This document shows positions 1 to 8,566 of a stretch of 64,000 bases of DNA, in pieces. Position 1 is the first letter of the stretch. Every line of letters starts with the position of its first letter. This DNA comes from Flavobacterium sp. UBA6721. Lineage in GTDB: Bacteria > Bacteroidota > Bacteroidia > Flavobacteriales > Flavobacteriaceae. The position numbers and the translations under genes are program-made. The DNA is taken from positions 1-64,000 of the forward strand of contig DKIJ01000018.1 of assembly GCA_002454195.1 (NCBI GenBank), given 5' to 3'. The notes beneath the pieces were generated by a model. The model was not told where the DNA came from. It worked only from the letters and a program-made list of their open reading frames with translations, and did not search any database.

Positions 1-44
1 CTTTGAATTATGATTCATTATTTAGGCACATTCATAATACCCCG

Positions 45-160
45 CTCCGCAAAGTCTCCGACTTTGAGGATGCATTCATCAGTCTCTGACTGATATAAAA
101 CCAAAATTAAAATCGGTTAAAACCGTAAATCACTACCTCAAAGTCAAAGACTTTGCGGAG
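45..160. repeat. Long inverted repeat, 25-bp arms
   Basis: Two 25-nt arms (45-69 and 136-160) are reverse complements with two mismatches and are separated by 66 nt. Each arm contains the words CTCCGCAAAG and ACTTTGAGG. There is no T-tract and no ORF inside. It looks like an intergenic repeat or a large cruciform element rather than a gene. Confidence 0.6.
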
Positions 161-170
161 CACTAACAAA

Positions 171-234
171 AAAACCATTAAGCAATTAAGTTTTAAGAAT
201 TACACTTAAATTCCCTTAATTCCTTAATGGTTTT
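171..234. terminator. Hairpin 3' of the HAD gene
   Basis: Arms 171-190 and 215-234 match at 19 of 20 positions around a 24-nt loop. On the minus strand the hairpin lies 19 nt past the HAD phosphatase stop codon and is followed by a T-tract (A-run near 166-174 on the plus strand), so it probably ends that transcript. The long AT-rich arms make it look like an intergenic repeat adopted as a terminator. Confidence 0.5.
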
Positions 235-252
235 AAAATAGAATATAAAATC

Positions 253-1050
253 TTAAGCCAGAATAAAACGTTGAATCACCTCAGCTACACCGTGGTCGTT
301 GTTAGAAGCTACCACCACATCGCCTTTGTCTCTTAAATGCGCATCCACATTATCCACCCAAACACCCAAACCTGCATATTCAATCATTGATAAATCGTTT
401 CCGGCGTTACCAACTGCAATTACTTCAGTTTGCGAAATGTTTAACTTTTCAGCTAAAAATTTCACGCTCGCTCCTTTGTCAATTCCGGTTTGAGCTGCTT
501 CTAAGAAGAATGGTTTTGACATACACACACTTAAATGCGGCATGGCTACTTTTAAATCGGCTTCTACTTCTTTTAGGTAACTTGGTTCTTCCAGCAAAAT
601 ACATTTAATTGCCGAAGTTTGCACACGCTCTTTAAAATTAGGCACTACTTCGTGTTCCAAGCCCGTGATATTCACCTCAACATCAATATATTCTGAATGG
701 GTTTCGCTCACCACTTTTCCGTCCAAATAGGTAATAATATGCGTTTTCTTTTCCTTGCTGTAATCATACAAGGTATGAATTTGCTCTTGAGTTAAACTTT
801 GTTCGAAGATTACTTCGTCATTTTTTAAATCGGTAATTACGGCTCCGTTAAACGAAATCATATACGAATCCATTAATCCCAAATCCCTAGCATATTCAAT
901 CATTGCTGGCGTTGGTCGCCCAGAAGCCAAAATGATTTTCACTCCTTTTTCTTTTGCCTTTGCCAACATGGCTCTGTTTTCTTCCGAAATGATATGGTCG
1001 TCATTCAACAGGGTATCATCCATGTCCAGAACCAACATTTTGTATTTCAT
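253..1050 (-). CDS. Cof-type HAD-IIB family phosphatase
   Basis: Haloacid dehalogenase-superfamily phosphatase of the Cof/YidA type, which hydrolyses small phosphorylated metabolites in the cytoplasm. The nucleophile motif I reads LDMDDTLLND near residues 8-17 (Asp9, Asp11). Motif II is SGR at residues 43-45. Motif IV is GNAGND near 214-219, where Asn replaces the first Asp of the usual GDxxND while the second Asp is kept. The length of 265 residues and a cap domain between motifs II and III fit subclass IIB. The gene stands alone, with structured repeats downstream and a divergently unrelated phosphodiesterase locus upstream. The substrate cannot be named from sequence. Confidence 0.88.
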   Translation of the reverse strand: MKYKMLVLDMDDTLLNDDHIISEENRAMLAKAKEKGVKIILASGRPTPAMIEYARDLGLMDSYMISFNGAVITDLKNDEVIFEQSLTQEQIHTLYDYSKEKKTHIITYLDGKVVSETHSEYIDVEVNITGLEHEVVPNFKERVQTSAIKCILLEEPSYLKEVEADLKVAMPHLSVCMSKPFFLEAAQTGIDKGASVKFLAEKLNISQTEVIAVGNAGNDLSMIEYAGLGVWVDNVDAHLRDKGDVVVASNNDHGVAEVIQRFILA

Positions 1051-1171
1051 TTTTCTCTTTTAAATTATTAACAAATACTAAAAATCCCTAATAATTGGGT
1101 CATCGGTATTATAACGGCAAAACTAAGAAATAGTTGGAAAAAATTGGTCTAAAAACAATAAACTCTGTCCT

Positions 1172-2092
1172 TCAGAAGTCGTTTTTTATTTGAGCCATTA
1201 CTCTTTCTGGATAATCGGTTATAATACCATCAACCCCCAATTGAATTTGTTGTTTTATATCCTGTTCTTCATTAACTGTCCATGGAATCAATTTTATATG
1301 CATCGATTTCAAAGAATCAACTGGTTGCTTATTTTTTATTAATTTAAAATTAGGACTGTAAATGTTGGGTTTAAAATCTAGCTGTTTTAAATTATTTTGA
1401 ATACTGCCTTTTGAAACCAAATAAGCAATTTCGATAGTAGGATACTTTTGGTGCAAAATATTAAGAATCACGGGATCAAACGACTGAATATTGATTCGGT
1501 TCTCCATGTGATTATCCTTAACAAGCTGCATGACTAAATCAACAAATTCCTCTGGTTGTGGCTGATAAATTCCATACACCTCTTTCTCTGATTTTATTTC
1601 AATGTTGTATTTTATCTTATTTAACTTTTTAGTCTTAATTTCGGATTCAATTACCTTAAAAACTTCGCTTAAAAGCGGTTTGTAAGTCTTCCTTTTTTGC
1701 TGATTAGGGAATTTTAAGTTTCCTCTGGAACCTCCATCAAATGCCTTAATGCTATCATAAGTCATTTGATATAAATTGAAGTTTTTTTCCTCTTCTTTAC
1801 TCACAGCTTCACCTGAAGGTTTCGACATATATTCCGAAGACATAAAAGGTTCGTGAGATACTACTACTTTTCGGTCCTTGGAAATTACAACATCTAATTC
1901 CAACACATCAACCCCTTTATGAAGTGCTCCAACAAATGCTTCGATAGTATTTTCAGGTAGATTCCCTCGTTCTCCACGATGTCCCTGAACTTCAATTTTT
2001 CGAGCTTTCTCAGATATTACTTTGTCATTTTTAGCTTTACAGGAAACGATTGTAATAACAACGCAAAGCAGTAGGATTTTAATACATTTCAT
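1172..2092 (-). CDS. Glycerophosphodiester phosphodiesterase lipoprotein
   Basis: GDPD family (TIM barrel), which hydrolyses glycerophosphodiesters to sn-glycerol 3-phosphate and an alcohol. The N-terminus is a lipoprotein signal ending at Cys18 (IVSC), so the enzyme should be anchored in the periplasm or outer membrane. Family residues are visible: GHRG at 37-40, PENT at 46-49, ELD at 65-67 and SHEP at 79-82, giving the catalytic His38/His80 pair and the metal ligands Glu65 and Asp67. Near the C-terminus GVDGIITDYPE is the usual barrel-closing segment. It is the last gene of the minus-strand SusC/SusD locus but is separated from the preceding phosphoesterase by a terminator, so it may also have its own promoter. 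Confidence 0.92.
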   Translation of the reverse strand: MKCIKILLLCVVITIVSCKAKNDKVISEKARKIEVQGHRGERGNLPENTIEAFVGALHKGVDVLELDVVISKDRKVVVSHEPFMSSEYMSKPSGEAVSKEEEKNFNLYQMTYDSIKAFDGGSRGNLKFPNQQKRKTYKPLLSEVFKVIESEIKTKKLNKIKYNIEIKSEKEVYGIYQPQPEEFVDLVMQLVKDNHMENRINIQSFDPVILNILHQKYPTIEIAYLVSKGSIQNNLKQLDFKPNIYSPNFKLIKNKQPVDSLKSMHIKLIPWTVNEEQDIKQQIQLGVDGIITDYPERVMAQIKNDF

Positions 2093-2104
2093 AATTTCAT
2101 AATT

Positions 2105-2135
2105 AAAAAAACTTGCCTTTCCAGAGGCAAGTTTT
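2105..2135 (-). terminator. Intrinsic terminator after the phosphoesterase gene
   Basis: The stem AAACTTGCCT (2109-2118) pairs with AGGCAAGTTT (2125-2134) around a 6-nt loop and is followed on the minus strand by a T-run. It sits between the phosphoesterase at 2156 and the GDPD gene. Confidence 0.75.
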
Positions 2136-2155
2136 AGTTTGTATTGTTTTTATGT

Positions 2156-3739
2156 TTAATTTAAAGTCTCTTCAATTCTATAGCTGCTTTTTTGGGTAAA
2201 TTCGTTACCAAACATATCTTTAACCTTAACTTCAATAGTATGTTCTCCTGAATTTAATTTGGTTGGAATATTCCCTCTCCAAAGGTGGTTACTAATAATA
2301 GGATTAGAACCTCTCTTTCCTGGCAATAATTTTTCTGACGTATCCCATTGGTTAACTAAAGAAGCATAGGACGGATCATATTCCTCCACATGCGTCATGG
2401 ATTGCCATTCTCCATCATCTATTCTGAATACTACTTTATCCTGTGCATTCCCCATAAAAAAATTAGCATAAATCCCGGACTTTGTTCGTTTCCCTTTGGC
2501 AACAACTTTTGGGGCAAAAATTTCCATTTGATATTCTTTTGGCTTTCCAGCTACTTTGTATTCAACAGTATATGTATTGCCTTTAAAATGAATAAAAGCA
2601 TAACCTTTAGGTGTTCCATCACGCATGGTTGATACAGGAACCCCTAACTCATTTAATTGACCTGAATACCAGTCTCCAGAGGTCGTACCAACGTTATACT
2701 CATGGTGCGGTTTATCTCTTAACCAACCTTCTTTTTTAGCAAAAAAATCCTGTTTTTGAATGTGAGTATGTGCCGAAAGAGATAAGGTATTAGGGTAGTC
2801 TTTAAGTAAACTAAATAATCGATCTCTGTCGTAATCTCTAAACGAATCATTTTCTGGTTCACTCAAAGGAATATGGAAAGCCAATACGATTAGATAATCT
2901 TTAGGAACAAACTTTAAATCGTTTTCTATAAAGGCGATTTGATCTTCACGAAAACCGCCCCAATATTGTGTCAATCCTCGCGGATCAGGGTATAAAATAT
3001 CGTCTAAAACAATAAAATGCACTTTCCCATAATTAAATGCATAATTTGCCGGACCAAAATGCGCTTCATAAGTTTCATCACTCCATTTATCCGTAGTAGC
3101 ATCAAAGTTCATGTCATGGTTCCCCATCACATTATACCAAGGCACTCCTACCGCTTTTACAGCTTCAATATAAGGATTGAATAGATCTAAATCATTCCCT
3201 ACTAAATCGCCCAAACTGATTCCGAAAGGAATATTTTTAATGTCTTTAACTTCCTCAACAATTCCCTTTTTAAAATATTCTACTTCCTCTAAAGTATAAG
3301 GTTGTGGGTCTCCAAAAACCAAGGTTGTGAAATCATAACTTTCGTCCTTTTTAATCAAAGCAAAATCGACTGATTTGGGTAATTTCCCTGTTGGACTGAC
3401 TCCTTTAAATTTTAATTGTGGAGATCCTTTGGGTTTATAGTTGTAAAAGAACTTTGGCAAGTTATTCTTGTCTACTGCAACTTGGTATCCCGTAGGTTTT
3501 ATTACAGAAATAATATTATCGATTCCTAATGGAAGTTCGTATTTACCATTATTATCAGTAAGTACAACCTGCTCTCCGTTAGACACTGCTACATTACTGA
3601 TACCTTGTTCTGTTTTATCCTTTAAATCGTTTTGGTTAAGATCGTTATAAACATAGCCCACAACCTTATCCTGTGCTATTGCATTATAACTTAGTGTACC
3701 AAAAACAGCTAAGGCAAATTTTATTTTTACGTATTTCAT
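2156..3739 (-). CDS. Secreted calcineurin-like phosphoesterase (MetallophosN/C type)
   Basis: Metal-dependent phosphoesterase with a Sec signal peptide (residues 1-22, cleavage after AIA). Residues about 25-130 form a beta-rich N-terminal domain of the MetallophosN/SdrD-like type (VVGYVYNDLNQNDLKD, then TDNNGKYELP). The calcineurin core spans about 138-330, with GDPQ 143-146, GD 177-178, GNHD 206-209, His289 and AHTH 323-326. The first motif is D-x-Q rather than the usual D-x-H. A C-terminal beta domain covers about 370-527. It lies 21 bp downstream of a paralogous phosphoesterase in the SusC/SusD locus, which suggests the two attack related phosphodiester substrates in the periplasm. The exact substrate is unknown. 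Confidence 0.87.
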   Translation of the reverse strand: MKYVKIKFALAVFGTLSYNAIAQDKVVGYVYNDLNQNDLKDKTEQGISNVAVSNGEQVVLTDNNGKYELPLGIDNIISVIKPTGYQVAVDKNNLPKFFYNYKPKGSPQLKFKGVSPTGKLPKSVDFALIKKDESYDFTTLVFGDPQPYTLEEVEYFKKGIVEEVKDIKNIPFGISLGDLVGNDLDLFNPYIEAVKAVGVPWYNVMGNHDMNFDATTDKWSDETYEAHFGPANYAFNYGKVHFIVLDDILYPDPRGLTQYWGGFREDQIAFIENDLKFVPKDYLIVLAFHIPLSEPENDSFRDYDRDRLFSLLKDYPNTLSLSAHTHIQKQDFFAKKEGWLRDKPHHEYNVGTTSGDWYSGQLNELGVPVSTMRDGTPKGYAFIHFKGNTYTVEYKVAGKPKEYQMEIFAPKVVAKGKRTKSGIYANFFMGNAQDKVVFRIDDGEWQSMTHVEEYDPSYASLVNQWDTSEKLLPGKRGSNPIISNHLWRGNIPTKLNSGEHTIEVKVKDMFGNEFTQKSSYRIEETLN

Positions 3740-3760
3740 TGTCTTTATTTTATTAAAACA

Positions 3761-5740
3761 TTATTTCATCCCCAAGGTTAATGCCTTTGGTCTTTCCATA
3801 ATTTCGGTATAAACATTACCAAATCTGTCCGTCACTTTTATTGTCAAAGTTGAATTAACCGTAGTAGCTTTCACTTTAAAAAAGTGAGGTGTTTTTTCGG
3901 TTTCAAAAGCATCTGTTGGGGTTGCACCCGCATTTAAGCGTAATGCTTCGTATGAAATAATATGTAAAGGATCTTTTTCTTTTACTCGGCTAACCTTTAA
4001 TGGTTGATTGTTTTCAGTAACTTCAATTTTCCATTGTACATCATATCCCCAAACATTAATTAATACTTCGTTATTAGAACTTGGAGCAGCATAAACATCC
4101 GAATATGGAGCTAATAGAGCATCGGTTGAATTGGGTGCATATTTAGCCGATGTGATATGAACACTATTTAAATCGTAAGCACGAAACTGATAATCTTCAG
4201 TGTAACCAATACTCTTATACAGCCATTTGATATCGTTGCCATTCATTTTCCAAATGCCATAACCTCCAGGACTTCCATCTTTACAGATATGATTATTAGC
4301 ATAACCATTTTTACCCGTCCACCACCAAGTGGCACAAATAGCTGCTGTGTTATGTTCCATAATATTACCTTCTTCAACTGTGTAATTAATATGCGTATGA
4401 CCTGACAACACATGAACTTTTGTAAATTCGCTTACGATATTCTTTAAAACATCTCCGTTTAATAAATCAACCGTATTTATCTGATTACCGTTGGCATCTA
4501 ATGATGGCTGCTTGTATAATGGCGTATGTATTGCCAAAACGATAGGCGTACTCTTATCAGTAATTGTTGCCAAATCCTTTTTTAGCCATTCTAACTGATT
4601 ATTAGTTAGTCGCTCACTGTAATTACGACTCCCAATAGTTCCCTGTGTTCCACCAGTATTGATGTATTCCACACTATCTAGCACCACATAATGTACTTTC
4701 CCTAAATTGAAAGAATAATACGTTGGACCTAAGACATCTCTATACTTATTTTCAGCATCCCAGTCGTTAGCAATGTAGGGATCATTATCATGATTCCCAA
4801 TAAGATTAAATACTGGAGCATTTATTTTATTCATATAAGGCACATACTCATTTAATCCAAAATTATTACTGTACCAATAGCCATCCCAAGTCAAATCGCC
4901 CAATGTTAGAGCGTATACTTTTGTCCCATCTGACGAATATTTATTGATCGTTGCATTGATATCAGGCAATACTTTTGAAGTAAACTGCTCTAAATCGTTG
5001 TTTCTATTAGCTAAATGCCAATCAGCTAAGGATAACACAACATGTTTATCATTATCTACTTTTAACAACGAAAAATCTCGTTGCTCAATAACGTCTAAAC
5101 TATTACTTACTCTTTTAAAAAACTGTGGAGCACTTCCTGTATTTGTAACTTCATAATTTCCTGGAACAGAAATAAAAACAAAACCTGCTTTTTTTAATGA
5201 TGATAAATAATATCGGCCTTCTGAGTCAGTAACTGTAACTTCATAACCATCAGAAACCACTACTCCTGGAACACCTTTTCCATTACTATAAACGACACCT
5301 TTGATATTCTTACCTGAAATATCAGGTATGTTCGTATTCGCTACAACATTAAATAGTATATTCCCTAAAATAAGAGCTTGAGCGTTTCTTATAACTTTTA
5401 CTTTGTAGTTTCCTGATTCAAAATCAGAAGGTACTGAAAACGTAAATGTATTCTCGGTTACAGAAACCACAGTTCCTTTGAAAATTATATTTTTATTAAT
5501 TAACGATTCAAACTCCATTGTATCGCCAACTCTAAACCCTTTTCCTGTTAGTTTTACCTCACCAGCTTTTGCTACATTGATAGAAGATGGTATAGAAACT
5601 CCTGAAATATTTAAGCTATTATTTTCATCGATAATACTGCTATCGCTACTACAACTAAGTAAGGTAAACCCTAAACCACTAAATCCTGCTATTGTGGTTA
5701 ATCCACCTATTTTTATAAATTTTCTTCTTGATTGATTCAT
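3761..5740 (-). CDS. Tat-like lipoprotein calcineurin phosphoesterase with IPT/TIG domain
   Basis: Large phosphoesterase (659 aa). The N-terminus carries a twin-arginine motif (SRRKFIK, residues 4-10) followed by a lipobox ending at Cys30, so it is a candidate Tat-exported lipoprotein. An IPT/TIG-like beta domain (about 42-133) precedes a MetallophosN-like domain (about 145-225) and the calcineurin core: Asp240/His242 (LADWH), GD 281-282, GNHD 315-318, His405 and GHTH 447-450. Unlike its neighbour, the D-x-H motif is intact. A beta-rich C-terminal domain ends in VTDRFGNVY, matching the ending of the neighbour (VKDMFGNEF), so the two share the whole C-terminal architecture. It follows the BACON lipoprotein by 7 bp in the same operon. 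Confidence 0.88.
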   Translation of the reverse strand: MNQSRRKFIKIGGLTTIAGFSGLGFTLLSCSSDSSIIDENNSLNISGVSIPSSINVAKAGEVKLTGKGFRVGDTMEFESLINKNIIFKGTVVSVTENTFTFSVPSDFESGNYKVKVIRNAQALILGNILFNVVANTNIPDISGKNIKGVVYSNGKGVPGVVVSDGYEVTVTDSEGRYYLSSLKKAGFVFISVPGNYEVTNTGSAPQFFKRVSNSLDVIEQRDFSLLKVDNDKHVVLSLADWHLANRNNDLEQFTSKVLPDINATINKYSSDGTKVYALTLGDLTWDGYWYSNNFGLNEYVPYMNKINAPVFNLIGNHDNDPYIANDWDAENKYRDVLGPTYYSFNLGKVHYVVLDSVEYINTGGTQGTIGSRNYSERLTNNQLEWLKKDLATITDKSTPIVLAIHTPLYKQPSLDANGNQINTVDLLNGDVLKNIVSEFTKVHVLSGHTHINYTVEEGNIMEHNTAAICATWWWTGKNGYANNHICKDGSPGGYGIWKMNGNDIKWLYKSIGYTEDYQFRAYDLNSVHITSAKYAPNSTDALLAPYSDVYAAPSSNNEVLINVWGYDVQWKIEVTENNQPLKVSRVKEKDPLHIISYEALRLNAGATPTDAFETEKTPHFFKVKATTVNSTLTIKVTDRFGNVYTEIMERPKALTLGMK

Positions 5741-5747
5741 GATTGTA

Positions 5748-6974
5748 TTATTCTATTATTTCGACTTTTACGTCATCAATGAAAATTCTGTTTTTACCAG
5801 CGCCCACACCTACAAGGTTAAAACCGCCACCTAGAAAACTAAGTTGAGTTTGCGATGTCGCCCCACTGATTGTAAATGAATAGGTTGCCGATGGGGATTT
5901 CCATATGTTAATACAATCTGGATCCAAAGTATAATCTGGCCAGTTATCAATTGTAAATGACGAAACACTTACAGTTCCAGGACCTACTACTCCGACTTTT
6001 AAAATATTATCATCCTTTGTTCCTGCTTTAGTTTGATAGGGAACTGCTTTAAAAGTAACCTTAACAGTTGTTGGTTCTTCAAGCATTTCAAATTTTGGTG
6101 AAATGAAATCCCCACCATACCCCGTTTTGCCTAATTTTACAAAACCTGTTCTTGCATAAACCAATTGTTCATTGTTACTAAATACATTTGATGTACTAGT
6201 CCACCCTTTTGCTTTTTCCTCAGTAGTCCAAGCATTGTCAATTCTAGCCTCTGCTGTTGTAGTATAAAAAATAGTGCTTCCATAAGCTAACCAATCGAAA
6301 TGTTCCTCTAAAACAACACTACCATCAGATTGTATTATTGAAATCGTTTTTGTTAATGACGGATAATCGGCTGAACTAATTGTGAGTATTGCAGAACGTT
6401 TAACTCCTTTATTTTTTAAAGCAGAAAATTTAATTGATGTAGCACTTGCCTCGACAACTGAAAGCCAATTCGCATTCGACAAGCTATAAGTCCAATTTAC
6501 ATTGGCACTTATTTTCACTCCAAACTCTCCTCCATTTGATGTTACGCTGACACCTTCATCAGCTTTATCAACAATAATAAAAGGGACATTGGCTTGCTGC
6601 TCAACACGGAATAAAGCAGGTTGCTCCTTTCCGTCATTTATAAAAGTAAAATTTAATATTCGGCTGTCAAACGTATTGTTTTTATTTACAATAATTTTGA
6701 AAATCCCATCATCATCTCCTTCTGCTGGAAATACTTTAACCCAACTAGCTTCACCTTGTGGAACAATTTTCCAATGTCCTTTAGCTCGCACAATATAACT
6801 TTTTGTTAGTCCATTAACATCAACAGCAAGTCCTGTTGGATTTTCTTCAATAGTAAAATAAGTTTCTACAGAAGTTTCATTGTCATTAGCACATGACACC
6901 GATAAAAAAAGTATTGTTAAGAAAGTAAATAATACAAATACTTTGCTTTTGTGTAATTGATTTAAACTTTTCAT
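5748..6974 (-). CDS. BACON-domain surface lipoprotein
   Basis: Outer-membrane lipoprotein with two BACON domains (Bacteroidetes-associated carbohydrate-often N-terminal) and a beta-sandwich C-terminal domain of the choice-of-anchor type, ending in NRIFIDDVKVEIIE. I take the ATG at 6974 (MKSLNQ), because the upstream ATG at 7004 would overlap the SusD gene by 17 bp and lengthen the signal peptide unusually. The lipobox is LSVSC, Cys28 from this start. Position right after SusD is typical for an accessory substrate-binding lipoprotein of a SusCD locus. BACON domains were first linked to carbohydrate or mucin binding, but the enzymes here are phosphodiesterases, so the ligand is unknown. Confidence 0.78.
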   Translation of the reverse strand: MKSLNQLHKSKVFVLFTFLTILFLSVSCANDNETSVETYFTIEENPTGLAVDVNGLTKSYIVRAKGHWKIVPQGEASWVKVFPAEGDDDGIFKIIVNKNNTFDSRILNFTFINDGKEQPALFRVEQQANVPFIIVDKADEGVSVTSNGGEFGVKISANVNWTYSLSNANWLSVVEASATSIKFSALKNKGVKRSAILTISSADYPSLTKTISIIQSDGSVVLEEHFDWLAYGSTIFYTTTAEARIDNAWTTEEKAKGWTSTSNVFSNNEQLVYARTGFVKLGKTGYGGDFISPKFEMLEEPTTVKVTFKAVPYQTKAGTKDDNILKVGVVGPGTVSVSSFTIDNWPDYTLDPDCINIWKSPSATYSFTISGATSQTQLSFLGGGFNLVGVGAGKNRIFIDDVKVEIIE

Positions 6975-6987
6975 TTTTTTTAAAATT

Positions 6988-8556
6988 TTAGATTCCGCTT
7001 TCAATAGCTTGTTTACTCCACCAAACTGGGGTTTTCATATTGTTTTCACCACCCATACGGCTTAATGCTTCACGAGCATTCGTATTGTTAGTTGCCATTG
7101 TAGTATTGGGATAAGCAAAACGGGTAGGTAAAATATAATCGTTAAATACAGTACCACGCCCAATTGTTAATTTAGGATAACCCGTACGACGGTATTCATG
7201 ATAAGCTTCCATTCCTATCCAAAAAAGTGCTAGATATTTTTGATTAGCGATTAACTCATTTTTATCAGTGGCTAAATCCCATGATGCCAAATTTGAGTTT
7301 AAAAAAACGGTGATATTCTCCTGAGAAATGGTCACAGGAATTCCACTAAATTGACCTAATTCTGCCCATTTTTCGACAGATGCGGTAACTGCATTTTCAT
7401 AATATTGCTTTGCAGCTGATTGTCCTCCCGAAATAGCTCCTTTCAAAGCTGCTTCGGCAAGAATGAACTGAACTTCGGCATAATCCATATAACTTGCCGG
7501 CATTTCGGCTCTACAAAAAACGGCTGCATTTAACCAAGATGTACCGCGGTCTGCTACACTTTGTTCTGATTCTGTACAACCAGCTATTGTTCCTTTCCAA
7601 ACAGTTGTATTGTTTACTAAATAATTTGGATTCTTTTTTCCATAAATGGCTAAACGTGGGTCTTCATAAACTTGATTCCCATTTACATCTGTCATGACCG
7701 TCATTTTAATTAGCTGTTCGGCTAATTTTCGGCCTGAACTTGTAAAGGAACTCTCATTAGTATTTGCAAATTGACTACGATAAGGATCCGATCCAGTAAA
7801 CTTTACTGTTGCATTATCGGCGTTAGAAATAAATACTGGATATTTTACTGAATTATTTATAATATCCATCATTTTAGCAGCAGAATTCATTTCTGGACGA
7901 CCACTAACACGACATAACAACCTTAAGTACAATGAATTATTAAATTTCTGCCATTTTACCATATTGCCACCATACATTCCATCTAGAGCAGGCTTACTAA
8001 AAACAGGTTTTTCTGCATACATGCTGTTGGCTTTTTCTAAATCAGCAAACATTTGTTGGTAAACTTCTTTTTGGGAATCAAACTTTGGCTTTGTAGTTCC
8101 TCCAGAAGTAACTTGAAAGGCTTCAGAATAAGGAATATCACCAAACATATCGGTAAGATTAGACATATACAATACTTTTAAAGTCAAAGCAATTGCCTGT
8201 AATGACTTATCATTTTGCTTTACACTTAAATTGTACATATGCAATACATTGTTAGTATAGCGAGAATAAGTATTCCAAACATTTTGCCAGTCTTGATCAC
8301 CAATAAAGTAGCGATGTTCCTGACGGGTTCCCCCACCAGTGAAAGCAGTAAATTGCATCAACTCATTATTCCAATACCAGCTATAATTTTGCCAAGCATT
8401 AATACCATTGTATAATATAGGTTCAAACATACCGCTTGCCCTAATATCGCCTACATTGGTTCTGTTAGGATTTGTATTTATTTCCTCAAAATCAGAAGTA
8501 CAGCTAGCAAAAACACTAAGAAATCCGATTATTAAAATTTTTATTATTGTTTTCAT
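6988..8556 (-). CDS. SusD/RagB-family outer-membrane lipoprotein (SusD-like_2)
   Basis: Substrate-capturing partner of the SusC transporter. The signal peptide ends in the lipobox VFASC with Cys19, followed by the typical SusD start SDFEEINTNPN. The 522 residues contain tetratricopeptide-like helical regions (VLYMSNLTDMFGDIPYSEAF; MDYAEVQFILAEAALKG) and end with the TPVWWSKQ pattern seen in SusD-like_2 proteins. It is encoded 10 bp downstream of SusC, as expected for the pair. In SusCD systems the lipoprotein acts as a lid on the extracellular face of the barrel. Which ligand it binds is not visible; the neighbouring phosphodiesterases point to a phosphodiester. Confidence 0.93.
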   Translation of the reverse strand: MKTIIKILIIGFLSVFASCTSDFEEINTNPNRTNVGDIRASGMFEPILYNGINAWQNYSWYWNNELMQFTAFTGGGTRQEHRYFIGDQDWQNVWNTYSRYTNNVLHMYNLSVKQNDKSLQAIALTLKVLYMSNLTDMFGDIPYSEAFQVTSGGTTKPKFDSQKEVYQQMFADLEKANSMYAEKPVFSKPALDGMYGGNMVKWQKFNNSLYLRLLCRVSGRPEMNSAAKMMDIINNSVKYPVFISNADNATVKFTGSDPYRSQFANTNESSFTSSGRKLAEQLIKMTVMTDVNGNQVYEDPRLAIYGKKNPNYLVNNTTVWKGTIAGCTESEQSVADRGTSWLNAAVFCRAEMPASYMDYAEVQFILAEAALKGAISGGQSAAKQYYENAVTASVEKWAELGQFSGIPVTISQENITVFLNSNLASWDLATDKNELIANQKYLALFWIGMEAYHEYRRTGYPKLTIGRGTVFNDYILPTRFAYPNTTMATNNTNAREALSRMGGENNMKTPVWWSKQAIESGI

Positions 8557-8566
8557 TACGTTATTT

